DNA of 64,000 bases, from contig JBAJFE010000060.1 in assembly GCA_037903355.1 (NCBI GenBank), positions 1,798,001 to 1,862,000 on the forward strand. Direction: 5' to 3'. Under the pieces are notes generated by a model that saw only the letters and a program-made list of their open reading frames with translations, searched no databases and was not told where the DNA came from. The translations under genes were made by a program, and so were the position numbers. This document shows, one piece after another, positions 34,898 through 46,559 of the stretch. Each line of letters opens with the position of its first letter. Position 1 is the first letter of the stretch. This stretch comes from Trichuris trichiura (lineage: Eukaryota > Nematoda > Enoplea > Trichinellida > Trichuridae).

Positions 34898-35568
34898 CTA
34901 AACATGAACAAAGTACATTATCCAAAAAATACTTGCGCGCAACGGGTAGTCGGGATAATACAAAATTTGCATAATTGATTTTTCTTTGCTCGCTATCTTT
35001 TCATCTTAACTATCTGCATCAGACGGACAGGTCTCTGTCCGTGGTATTAACTTCCATTCATAGTCAATAATACGTTCTTAATGGACTTGCAAAAAGTCCT
35101 TTGAACGAAAAGAAGACAAAATCCTACATTGTCACAGCGCCCTGCGCGTTCACTATTATTGCCAATGGAACTCTAAAGTTTGGATGTGTTATTAATGTTT
35201 TCTTGATTTGCATAATAAAACTAAAAACCATTTGAATGGGCATAGTATCGCGAAACGTCGCCTATAAAGATTTTTCGTATCGTTGTCATAACCTATATGT
35301 GAAACACTTTTCAGTGACGTCACATTTCGACTACGAATACTACGAACACTTCTGTGGCCTTTCAAGAAAAGCAGGTAATGCTCTTATTAATATGAATAAT
35401 ACAAGAAATCAAGTACAGCGATAGTAGCTTAACGAGTAGCAACAACAGCCGTCTAAATTTATTCCAAGCAAAAGGCTGTCATAATTTGCCAAGCGAACAA
35501 GTGTCTGAGAAATCAACAAGCGAAGAATGTATCTTGGCCGGCTGAACATATCCAGGGGCCCACTTTAC

Positions 35569-35631
35569 TCGTAAGAAGCGTACAGCTGACGTGATGGCAC
35601 GAGCCACATTGTCAGCGGCGATTATTGAATC
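35569..35631 (-). other. Candidate internal exon, 21 codons
   Basis: A phase-0 segment between an acceptor TATGCTTGCCAG and a donor GTAAAG, with a helix-like peptide (IIAADNVARAITSAVRFLR). It could be an upstream alpha-catulin exon given strand and distance, but I cannot align it to a known part of that protein. Confidence 0.3.
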
Positions 35632-35945
35632 CTGGCAAGCATATGTTTGCCACCAAACGGCACTTCTTAAGCATAAGCAACTCCCGGGTAAAAACCATAG
35701 GTAAAAGTGCATACTTAGAAAGTGTGCTTCGCGTGAGGCACCATAACGTAGCAAGACGGTGACTAAAACAATGTTTTCAATTCATCATTGCCCTTTCTGA
35801 ACGAAGTGGTACTACTTTAATTCCTACTTTGCTCAGCAGCGCCGGAGTGATAAAAAAAGTTGAACAAACAATCAGTTATCATGAGCATAAAAAAAACCAG
35901 CATCCCACTAGTCAATTAATGCTTCTATCAATAAATTCCATAGTA

Positions 35946-36198
35946 GATCTTCAGTTTCACGGGTTTAGCCTGTTGGATGTATTTTTAAGTAAACTTCAAA
36001 GTGCCCTACGAACGGATGGATGAGCAAATTGTAAGAGAAAATACAGAACAATTTGTATACAAATTACAATTGTTCTAGTATAGAAATACAAATTGTTATG
36101 TATTTTCTCTTGCAATTTGCTCCTCCATCCGTTGGTAGGGCACTTTGAAGTTTACTTACAGATACATCCAACAGGCCAAACCTGTGAATCAGAAGATC
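35946..36198. repeat. Foldback inverted repeat at the edge of a hAT relic
   Basis: Arms 35946-36058 and 36086-36198 are reverse complements with roughly 90% identity (both include AAACTTCAAAGTGCCCTAC and its complement), with a ~27-nt centre. The transposase homology of hAT copy 1 begins only 13 bases further right. It looks like a foldback or MITE-type insertion, or an inverted duplication that replaced the transposon's 5' part. I see no flanking duplication. Confidence 0.85.
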
Positions 36199-36210
36199 AA
36201 ATATGAAAAT

Positions 36211-38994
36211 GGAACGATTCGTGTTAAAGTTTGAAAATTAAGTGGTCTGACTGCGGACGGCGCTCCAGCTATGGTTGGCTTGCAAAAAAGCCTAGTTACC
36301 TTGGTTAAAAAGCAGATGAATAATCTCGGCCTTGATCCGAACAATTTGATAGTATGCCATTGTATCATGCGTCAACAGAGTCTCTGCGCACGGTCGCTGC
36401 GTTTCAACAATGTGATGTCTGTAGTCGTGTCGTGCGTAAACTGTATCAACAGCAAAGGGCATAATAACTGCCTGTTTAAAGATTTTTTGAATGAACTTTC
36501 TTCCGAATATGGTGATCTCGTTTATCATTGTGAAGTTCGCTGGCTGAGTCGCGGGAACCTGCTGACGAGGTTTTACCAACTGCGCGGTGAAGTTAAGCAG
36601 TTGATGGCAGTTCAAGAGCATCTTTGATCCTTTCTCGTATCTAACGGCTTAGGTTCTGATGGCTACCCCGATTGGACAAGCGCAGTCTCATTAATGTTTT
36701 TATCGCGCAGCTAGATTCTGTAGTACCAAGTTTCAAAGAATTACAAGGTAAGATAACCGTCCCGGAAAGATTTCAAGGGGACAGGGCGAAATAAGCGGCG
36801 GAATATAAGCTATTTAGCGTTTTTCATAAGGTATACCATATAGCGCTGATCCAGCTTAACGCTGTAAAAAGCTCAAAATTATGGACGAATTAACCAAGGA
36901 TAACGAGGGCTGACTTATTTGTAACATACCAGAATTAGGAATTGCCTACGAAGGTCAATTCAGTAAGGCGGCATAAAAGTTGTTATATCTTTATAATTAG
37001 AGCTTACTGCAGCATTCTACGTAGACTGTATACCTCGTATCCAAGTCCATAAATCCCAGACAGAACAGAGCTCGCGTTATTTCGGAAAAGCTCGAAGCGT
37101 TAGCTATTGTTTCCACCATAGGTTCCCAAAGTGGGCAATATCGCCCCCTCAGGGCAACGGGAACTTCCTGCGGGATCGTTAAGAATCACGCAAGAGGAAC
37201 TGTGGCAGAATTATCCTTAGCACAGGAGGGCTCTTAAAGAGACTTTCGTAAGAAGGGTCCTTTTTAAATTGCTCTCACGAAAAGTGGCGACAGCAACTTC
37301 AAAGGAAGTTAAGTGAGGATGGAGGGCGCAATGGAACACTGGCGCTTTTGTTATCTCAACACTGCCAGAGGTGGAGGCGGCAAATTCAAAAGCATTATGG
37401 CGCAAGAGGCGGCAAGTTATGGGCTGCTGTAGGAAACTTTCTTATTGCGTTTCCATCATCTTATCTAGCGGAATGCGGATTCAGCGCGGTTACGGAGCTC
37501 TTAAGTAACAAGAGAAGTCGGCTAGATATGCTGAATCGAGGTCACCTTAGACCAGTGTTTCCCAACCTTTTTGGAGGCACGGTCCCCTTTCGCGACCCTC
37601 AACCTGCCAGGCCCCCCGTTATTCTCCCCAACGTAATTCTCCTGCATCTGTTATCCTCAGGTGCGCCTACTGTGGTTACGTCGTTGCGAATTTGTACAAG
37701 TAGTTCAACACCTAAAACAACCTGCAGAATGTAGAATTGACTTTGCTGCCTACCGTGTATTCCAAAGCAAAAACAGTTAAGCCGGGCCGTAATTAAAAAC
37801 CTTGTTAACCTGAACACTGAATTTCTTTTCTGCACCGGAGTAAAATAGCTAGTAAGGAAGCCTGCTGCCATATACGGCGAAAGCTCCTTAACGATATTCG
37901 AAAGCGTGAACGTCTTTAATTTTTTAGTTAGCACTGAATGCGTTCCTTTCGTATTGCTGAACGTAAGCCGGCTAATTGCAGATCAAGGAGCTTTCAGAGT
38001 ACAAGCGCCGCACTGGGTTTTCTCTTTCTCAATTTATTGGGCTGTTAGCAATGGTAGCGCAATATGTAAGTTGGGCTGCGATGCTGTTCTGAAGGCTGCG
38101 CAACACAGAATCTAAATTCAATATTTCCTCGCACCAAGAAGACAGTCGCTCGATCTTACTTTAGCGCGACCACTGGGTACGGTGCAGTGCTACTAATTTA
38201 TCAACGTCTGGCTCGATAGGCGTCAGGAATAATCTCAGGTCGCCTCGCTTCACTGTCCCGAACGGCAGGATCGCTCTCGTCCTGCGGCACCGTCTACCAG
38301 GGACCCCCTAAATCCCTAATCTTTCCCAGGGCCCCCTTCAAGTTTCCGAAGGCCCCCAAGGGTCCCCTGGGATCCCCACTGGGAATCACTGCCTTTGACT
38401 GGTGGTGACAAATATGCAGCTAAACAAAGACAACTTGCTCGTACTGCATCAAACACACCCATCGCATTGAGTAGTTTCCGTTCATGTGCAGTCGTAAACT
38501 TGCGTTATAGTTTCTTTTTTATCTTTTCGTTTAAGCGTTTTCACTTCAATCTGGTTTGTTGTCAGTACAATTTTGTTTGGTGTGGGTAGAAAAAACAAAT
38601 AGACGCGCATTGATGGTTTTCTCAAGAAAGGCTAATGAATGCATGTTGCTTATGTGACTCCATGTTCTGAGAAATGAGACGGTATATCAAAAGCAAGCAC
38701 AAAGTTTCCCAGCATAGAGTACTTGGTCGAAAAGCGGGAGAGCTATAATATGTGTACTACGTGACGAAAAGTAAGTCATTTTGTGCAAAATGCTCTCTTG
38801 AGTAGTGGTATTGCAAAGCTTTTCCCGTCGGGGGGACGGAGGGAAAAATGTGAGAACGCAATGACCTGCTGGCTACGCCGCCTCCTACTTTCCAGCCAAT
38901 CAGCGGAACCAAAATTGACTAATCAGAATTGGGGGCACCAGAGCTCGGAAACGTTCACAGGGGGGCGATGGAGCGAAAAGTTTGAGAACCTACG
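36211..38994 (+). pseudogene. hAT transposase relic, copy 1 (5'-truncated)
   Basis: Decayed DNA transposon of the hAT superfamily (the type found in ZBED/SCAND3/GTF2IRD2-like proteins). Fragments: DGAPAMVGLQKSL and CHCIMRQQSLCARSL, then LNELSSEYGDLVYHCEVRWL (RNase-H-like core), then the dimerisation region FLIAFPSSYLAECGFSAV and NKRSRLDMLNRGHLR. The tail is split by another element and resumes at 38400 with a segment ending VLHQTHPSH then TGA at 38468-38470. The 3' end near 38980-38994 (GTTTGAGAACC) is hAT-like. Several stops and frame breaks are present. It is about 95% identical by eye to copy 2 from 57399 onward; the N-terminal half present in copy 2 is missing here. Confidence 0.9.
37553..38391 (+). 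mobile_element. Nested non-autonomous hAT-like element in transposase copy 1
   Basis: 839 bp starting CAGTGTTTCCCAACC and ending in the complement of CAGTGATTCCCA, both hAT-type termini. The flanks CCTTAGAC (37545-37552) and CCTTTGAC (38392-38399) are an 8-bp target duplication with one change, the length hAT elements make. It interrupts the transposase between LNRGHLR and its C-terminal tail. It encodes nothing recognisable. Confidence 0.85.
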
Positions 38995-38999
38995 GTTTA

Positions 39000-41840
39000 C
39001 ACAGTGATGCAGGCTTAATTCTTGTATGAACTGACTCATTGCCTTTAGAGAATGTACACCAACTTTACTGCACTGCGGAAATGAGCAGAAGTACCCAAAA
39101 CAGGTCGCTCACTGCTGACTTGTTTAATTCTTTGCTGTGGCTAAGCTATACTGACTAAAAAAGTTATCTCTGCGCTGTGTTACTGAAAAGTCAATTACCA
39201 TTTGCTGATGACTGTCAGTAGTATCGGTTGCAGAAGTTGGTGCTGTTTACACAAAAATCCACTGACTTCATGTCGCCCCCTCAACGCTGATGGCTTACAA
39301 ACGTTCAGAGCTCACTGAATATTCAATGACTGCAGGCGACATGATGCCGCTGCTTCGTATCGTTCAGTCAGTCACAGTTGTGCGCAGACGTATGCGCGTA
39401 TCAGCCCTTTAAACGCCTGTTCTGACTGTTTCTGCATTGCCTCTTTTAGGAGGTAAGTTAGCGCATCCTTAAGCTGCTTAGCGGCTCATTATGTGTCAAT
39501 TACTGGTTCACTGAGCAATGGCAGCAGATAATGAAATCATTAGGAAGAAGAAATGAAGCTGTACAGACTCTGTGCGCAACCGGATGGGCTTAGGCATTTT
39601 CCAAGAAGACGTGAAAACTGGTCTGTCCCGGAAGTAAAAATGCGGACATGTCGAAGGCACTATGCATGGCATAGTGTATTGAAGCAGCGCTATAAGATGA
39701 CGGTATCATCAAGGCGTCGTGTGTGAAGCACTTCTTTACTCTGGTAAGAGCCACTACTTTCATGTTTATTTTCTCAGATTAACACCTGGTCCATCGAACT
39801 GAGCACCGTACGATTTGTACAAAACAGGTACTCTTGCGAATGTGCTCTTGCCATAGATAAGCTTTTGATGTGATGTGTTGTGAACTATCTAAGCATAATA
39901 GTAACCAGCAATTGTCTGAAGGGACTGATGACCACAGACTAAGTCGAACAGACATTTTTTAAAGCTTTGCGGTTGAACCTGTTTCTTTAGAACGCGTTTA
40001 TTGTCAAACGGCCTGCGCAGGGCTTTCAGCCGTAGTGCTAATCTTGACCTGTCATCAGTGCAAAGGGTGTGGCTCACTAGGTTGGTTTTCATAGTTGGAA
40101 GCCACTCCAGCAGAACAACTTTGAACTTTAGCACGGACTACAGCTATCGCTTGTTTGTTCTTTCACTTGTTGCGGTAGGTCAGCCTTCGAGCTTGCTTCA
40201 CCGTTTGAATGACGGCATATGGCCAGGGCTCAACGGCTCAAGATAGGGCTGACAGCTGCAGCTCCATTCGATGCTGGTAAGATGGACAGGCATGCAAACA
40301 TGAAAGCCATTGCTGGTAAACGAGTGCCGTTGCGCTGATGATGAATCATGATTAGAGCCGAAAATGCCGCACAGTTTGTTTACATTAGAAACGAGTTCAA
40401 CATCAAAAGTTTCAAAAAAAAGTTTACAGAGACCTGCTACAAAAGAAGAAGAACTGAAACTAGTTGAGATCCTCGCTGACTAAGCAATTTCCACGAATTA
40501 ATGCCATAAATGGCTTATCGTAGGATATCAAGTGTGCGGTATGCTGAAGAAATGAGCTGGCTGTACTACGTAGTGCCCTCGCTGACGTCCTAGCGGAAAT
40601 GGAACCAATTGTGCTTCATCACTGCGCAAACGCACTTACCGAGCTATTGTATAAATTCGTGATGACAACGGCCTAAAAACCCCATCGCCAATGATAAAGA
40701 TCCGTCTGGTTAGGCTTAAAGAAACCAGTTTTCGTAAAGACTTTGGATAAGGAGCGAATGATGGCATGTGCTGCTAGCTGTGCGCAAGGAACTTCGTTCC
40801 GTCAAGTCTGAAAGATTTTCGTTTAGATTATGTGCTCATGTTCTTTGTAGGTTTCTAAGGCCGTTCAGCACTCCTGCTATAGGCTGCCTCACCTACGCTA
40901 TGCATAGTAGCAGAGAAAAACGCTAAGGCTTATTGTTCAGGTAATATTAATAGAACAAAAGATTCTAGTTTAGGGCCTCAACAACAGCTAGCATGAAACA
41001 TTCTCCTGTTGCGCAGAAATACAGAGAGTATCAGCAGTAGGATAGTAAGGTTTAAGATGTTTTGCTCTTTCCGATTGGAATGCCGATGAAGTCACACTTA
41101 GGCCTCGCTCTGAAGTTCAAGCGTAACGCTTTCTTCAGACTAAACGTGTTTTTCTTGCTGAAAATCAGCTCAGTTTAGATTTGTTAGCGGTATGATAGAT
41201 ATGATGCAAGAACAGGGGAGTGCACTAGCGACAATGATTAGATATGCAGAAGAGCAAATAGCGCGTTGAAAGGAACGTAATGCAATCATAAAAAAACACT
41301 GCTAAAATTTGTCACCTTTCGCAAGGAATCTAACCCTGTTAAACCAGTAGTTCAGAAGATAAGACAGGAAAGGACTTCGCTGCAGGGGCTCAGTAAACGA
41401 TGATTAAACCGTTGGGTTGAAACTGCATCTCAAGGACTGACTGTTAGCTTTATTCAGAGAAACTTAGTGCTTATTATATTGGCAGGAATGGATTGAAGGA
41501 TGGAGTGTAAATGACAGTAGCCGCACTTAAGCTAAAAACATCTTACCAACCTAGAGCATTTCTCTGCTGAGCCCAAGTGGGAAGATGTCCTCAGATGCTA
41601 GGCCGCCTTTTCTTCCTGGTCAATTACGTTTTGAGTCTTTTGTGTAGCAGCCAATCAGCTTTCAATGAGAATCTCCTGGGATCAAATTAATACAGTGATA
41701 CAGTGTGAGTACGCAGTCGTCGAATCATTTACTGACGAAGACCAAGACGCCAAGCATTTCGGCAGAGTGACAGATCTCTAAAAGGGCTACTTAAAAGAGC
41801 ATTATCAAACTAATGACTTCCTTGAGGGTGGTACTTCTTT
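39000..41840. other. No gene recognised
   Basis: About 2.8 kb with short frames only (81 codons or fewer). It probably contains old transposon sequence, because it lies between two hAT relics, but I could not identify coding or terminal motifs. Confidence 0.4.
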
Positions 41841-41849
41841 GCAAGTTTC

Positions 41850-43731
41850 ACGATGTCTGATTTGGTTTCACATTGGACAGTGACGGTCGCAGACCGCTTC
41901 TGGCGGTGACCTAGAGTTTAATGAGGCAACTAGCTTACTAAATCGGCACTCAACTAAGTACGATGAAAGAAACGCTATGAAAATGGTTGACACCTTTACA
42001 ATGCTGGAAATTTGTTTGGCAGACTATTCTTTCCCTAAAAACCTTTCCCGCAGTAATCAAACTGGTGGCATGCAGTTGTGTCATTGTGTCACTCTGAGGG
42101 TCAATCAAACTCTCTTTCTTTTTTGTGCCGACTTCAAGAGCTAATACTTCAAATGGATTTACAATTTACTCTGGGATATTCATATTCACCAGGTCGTGAA
42201 ACCTTTCTTGTATGTCCTTTCGAATTTGCTTCAAGTGATTTACACAAACCAGAAGGTCACCATCGTTCACTTTCTTTGCGATCTTCTTCAGGTTTGGGAA
42301 TCGCAAACATTTGTGACGCCCTGCGTTATCTCAACCGACCTTTAGTTTTTTAAGAATGAATAGAGATGATCGCTAACTTACGGTTCCTGAGATTATTACC
42401 TCTGCCTTGCAACAGTTTCTTTGAGGAACTAAGCTTCTCAGAATTGTCAGCTTTAGCGTCAATGACTTCCTCCTTCTTCCTTACCAGACATAAACGCAAC
42501 TATCATTTCTGTTAGTCTAACGAAACGTAGAAGAGAGTTTCCTTTCAAGAGCCACCTAATTTCTGCGTGTAACAGCAGCCTATCGAAGTTTTCATTATTT
42601 TGCTCACAGAGTTGCTGGAAAAGACAATCCTGGAGCACGTTGGATTTGAAGAAATTTATAACGTGAATGACAGCAAAGAGGAAACGGTGTAGTCGTAATC
42701 CTAACGTGCTTGAGACTAAATGCTCTCTGTGAATGACTGTTTTCAAATGTGTGAAGAATCCCCAGTACGGCTCTACCATAGAAGCAGCGCTGTCAGTCGC
42801 GCAGGCAATTACATTCTGAAATGGAATTTTGTTCTGATTAAAGTAATTCTGAATTGTTCCAAACACAGTCACTCCCTTAGTATCAGACCTAATCTTCCCG
42901 GCAAACAGCGTTTCTTCCATCAGCGTGCTTACAATTTAGAATCGGACGTAATCATCCTGCGAAGTAGTTTCATTTTCTTGCAAAACATTTTTTCAACCGA
43001 AGTAAGGCTACTAGTTGGTTTTCAAAGTCGCGTACTACCTCATCGATTCTCGTGCAATCAGTGGAGTCGCCTGACGAAATTGACTTCACAGTATTCCTTG
43101 CATTTAAGTTCATGACGTCAGACACTATTATATACACTGAAAGCAATATGAGCAACTCAGCGACATTGTGTGCACTTCCATTTTGTGATATCAGTTTACT
43201 AGTTATGTAAGAACCAAAAGCGCCGTTGTCCAATTTGTGTTAGCATTGGCCTATAATTTCTGGCAGCGTTCCTCTATTGTGGAAGCTATCTCTCAGGCAC
43301 AAGAAGGTAGTCTAAAGGCTTGTCTTTTTACTCTGCATGTACGCTAAGTAAACGTTTCTTCATTTTGTAAAACTTCATGCTCTCTTTAGAAATGAACACA
43401 TGCCCAGTAAACATATGGGCACAAACTGTTCGCGAAGAGACAGTAGGAACCGTATGACAGGTACTCTGCGGAATAATGCCGATATTTCTTCTTCGCTGAA
43501 GAACTGATGAGTGATATTGTAACGGACACTGACAAATACGTGAGCCGAGAGAAAAGGTAGACATCCAGTTAGGGGATAATTTCAAACTTTGTGTAGAAAA
43601 AATGTGATTCGGAAGGCAGATAAGTATAGAGGACTGAAATAAACTCTCATCCTTCCGATCTACCAAAATGCGTTTGCCGCAGTAAAGCCTCTTCCCTCTA
43701 GGTGCCCTGGGCCCCACGTTGAGAACGGCTG
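41850..43731 (-). pseudogene. Second hAT transposase family relic (minus strand)
   Basis: The terminal repeat on the minus strand starts at 43731 (CAGCCGTTCTCAACGTGGGG). The N-terminal part at 43233-42970 has RIDEVVRDFENQLVALL. The core at 42920-42459 has NVIACATDSAASMV, IHREHLVSSTLG, LFQQLCEQNNENFDRLLLHA and EIRWLLKGNSLLRFV, typical of ZBED/FAM200-like hAT transposases. A further block at about 42310-42078 reads FPNLKKIAKKVNDGDLLV and QERFHDLVNMNIPE, and the C-terminal region near 41950 has FLSSYLVECRFS. Frame breaks and stops are frequent. It is a different family from the 36-kb and 57-kb copies. Confidence 0.85.
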
Positions 43732-43739
43732 GTGTAAAG

Positions 43740-45170
43740 TGACATCTTCCTTGACGAAGTGAGTGAGTTAATTATGAAAGCAGATTAGCTGTAGTGTGAC
43801 CTACGAGGTTATTGATTAGTTCATGAAATGAAGCGTTGCTCCCATTTAACCTGAATTTCTTTTAGAATAGTTAACTTTGTAAAACTTGCTAAAACTTTGG
43901 CTTTTAGCTAGAAAAGACTCATCCTTTTAAGCTGCGCTAAACTGTGTTGAGATAATAATATAGCAAGCGCAGCAATCATTTAACAAAACTGCCCGCTTCA
44001 GCTGAAAGCTCCAACTTATGAATATCCGCAAACACAAATGACAATAGTAACATAACGTTTTAATTCCCTTTTTAAGATGCAATTACAACACTGTATATGG
44101 CTAAAGAGACAGTGAGACGCTTTCAGTACCTTCAGGCGTGTTGAGAGCTATGAAATGAAGCGCACGCGGTATTATCCATTATAATTAAAAGTGACTTATA
44201 AAACAGAGTAAAGTATGTAAGTATCATAGCGTAGCACCAACAAAGTGAGTGCGGAATCTTCATGACATTGAAAATTGATCTTCATTACCAAATAGAATCT
44301 TAGGTGTCATACTGTAATAAGGATCAGTTGGTGACGAGTTCATTCCGCTGACTTCTTTCGGTCGCGTTCTTCTTGCTCTTGCGTTGTACTAAAATTGTTT
44401 GGTCACCGTGAAAGTTATGGCCTACCAGCAGAACACATTACTTGTTCGAAGATTTGTGGTGCCGTCAAGGATTGTGTTGAACAGTGAATATTTTCTTGAC
44501 CGAAGCAGAGTTTTTGAGAGCAAAATATTTAGCACCCGGGATGAAAAGTAGGATGCTTTCTCAGCTTCATTAGCTCATTCTTTTCTTCAGATATGAATTC
44601 AAGCTTGTTCTGAACATTGCTGAAAAGAAGTTCAGATTAATGGTGGTGAAGTGTTCTGAAGCAGCACTCTTTGGCTTCCGATTAAGGCTATTGGGATTGT
44701 ATAATGAGTGCTTGCGAAGAGTGATGCCCGATTACAGAATGGCTGATAATACGTGGCTGCTTTGGCAGAGAAAGGGCTTTGGTATAACATTACCATTTGT
44801 CAAACTATTCACCTATGTTACGCTTCTATTCGTTCTCAATATAACAGTTAGCCAAGTAATAGTTCACTATCCTATCTTCCATCTTGTAACATAGTTTCAG
44901 ATGGCATGAAAGTGTTCGTATACAGTGGAAGTAGTTCTGAATGCAGTACAGTAGGCTGTCAGTTTCCGCGGTTGTTGGTTCCATGACTTTCCGCGTATAG
45001 TGAAGTCCCTTGCACAAATTATAAAATCATTCGTAAACAACGTATGAACTTTCTCGTGTACACTGCAAGTATGTATGAAAATTGTTATAGTTACTAACTT
45101 CAATCATTTTGTAAATGCAACTTTTTGGTACATGATCGTATAGTTTCATGTCAAGTTTCTTTCACGGAAA
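43740..45170. other. No gene recognised
   Basis: AT-rich DNA with frames up to 84 codons (44640-44894, +), which show no family resemblance or clean splice structure. Confidence 0.4.
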
Positions 45171-45171
45171 G

Positions 45172-45358
45172 CCTGTCTCGTTGAAAAATTTTAATTTTTC
45201 CGCAGCTTTTAGGTCAAACAAGACTCGTCTTCAGCGCTGTTCAAATAATGTAATGAAAATTTCACGCTATTAAAAGGACATCATTTTAGCACTGCTGAAG
45301 ATGGGCGTCGTTTGATCTGAAAGCTCCGGAAAAGTTAAACTATTTCAACGGGACAGGA
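45172..45358. repeat. Inverted repeat carrying a hammerhead-like motif in each arm (pair 2)
   Basis: Minus arm: CTGAAGA at 45234-45228, C, GAGTC/GACCT-type stem II, AAAA, GCTGCGG. Plus arm: CTGAAGA at 45295-45301, a decayed stem II, GAAA, GCTCCGGA. Beyond the motifs both arms continue in parallel (AAATTAAA, then TTTCAACG, then GGACAGG or GAGACAGG). The cores lie 61 bases apart, as in pair 1 at 33 kb. Probably the remnant end of a Penelope-like element. Confidence 0.6.
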
Positions 45359-46071
45359 GTTCTGTAAAAAAAACTTAACTAATATCAACCAGTGCTAAAT
45401 AAATAGTTTAATGAAGAACATATTGAAAACAATAATGATGTAGGATAATCCTAGAATATATTGGAATGTGAATTACTTTCAGAATGCACTTTTTTAGCTG
45501 TAAGGAAAGTATACATTCTTTTATTGTTGCGGAATCGCCCCGTTATTTCAGTAAAAACAAAGCTTGTGCGAAGCTGTGGGCAACACCATAAGAATAAAAA
45601 CTGCATACCCCGCAAGAACTACTATAATCCCATACAAGGAAACTCGTTTCAACGCTGTAAGCGAAGGGTGAAAGCGATGAAGCTCAGCTGACAGCATTGA
45701 TTCCTGTTCGGTTTTAAAAAAAATTGTTGCCTGTGCAATGTCTTCATGCTTGCTAACGTTGGTGAGATAGAAGATCTTTTTGACTCTACGGCCCACTTCA
45801 GCACATCACATGCCGCTACTCAAAAGATCCAAAGTCTTTACTTTCTCTTAGAGAAACAACACTTCAGGGTCGTTCTCTTTGCGTGTGAAGAATTGCTTCG
45901 ATCACTCACGTCCATTCTGTGGGTCATCTCTTACAAATAACTAATGAAAATGAGCAAATGGGTAAATTTTCTATTAGTGATAAACCGAACTGCTCTCGAC
46001 GTTGTTAAAACACGTTCTCATTGCTTGTGATAGCCTACCAGTGGCGCGCTACAACTGCCTGTAGTCTAACA

Positions 46072-46200
46072 CAGTGATTCTCAAGGTCGGGGTTGCCAGT
46101 GTTTCCCTGGAAACATTTCGCAGCGTGTGAGTCTCCCAATTTTGATTTGTTGATTTTAAGCACGCTGATTGGCTGGATGGGAGCACGGACGGTAGTCGGG
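46072..46200 (+). repeat. hAT terminal sequence
   Basis: CAGTGATTCTCAAGG at 46072 is a hAT-type terminus. The adjacent sequence containing GCTGATTGGCTGG resembles the complement of the 38.88-38.99-kb 3' end. The far end and a target duplication were not found. Confidence 0.6.
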
Positions 46201-46559
46201 ACGCCATTATATAGATGCTGCGCAAAGTTCCATGGTGGAAGCGTTTCTCCGATACTGTGTTTAACATTTACATTTCTACCTCTGAGCTGGCTGTCCCTTC
46301 CTGCCAGAACTCTTTTCCAGCCAACCGGAATTGCGGGGAGCAACAGCATGCAGCTTTCTCTTAAGCAGGAGACAATACTTGGCAGCCATGCCATACCTTC
46401 CTATGCACTTCAACATGATCGCCCAGGTGGGGCACGTGCTACCCACAGACCAAGAAGACTCCTCAAAGATCCCCTGGGTGGTATGAGCCCCTTGTATCTC
46501 AAAATAGCCTTCTGGTTGGGCACATGCCTCACTGTGACAATCAGTGGTCTAGCGTAAAG

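Noticed and set aside
40336..40372. CTGATGATGAATC...GCCGAAAATG as a hammerhead
   Set aside because: Both core strings occur, but no stem II can form between them and the GCTCCGG stem III seen in other copies is missing.
41506..41513. GTGTAAAT as the partner target duplication of GTGTAAAG beside the hAT end at 43731
   Set aside because: The next bases (GACAG) are not a hAT terminus, so the 7/8 match is probably chance.
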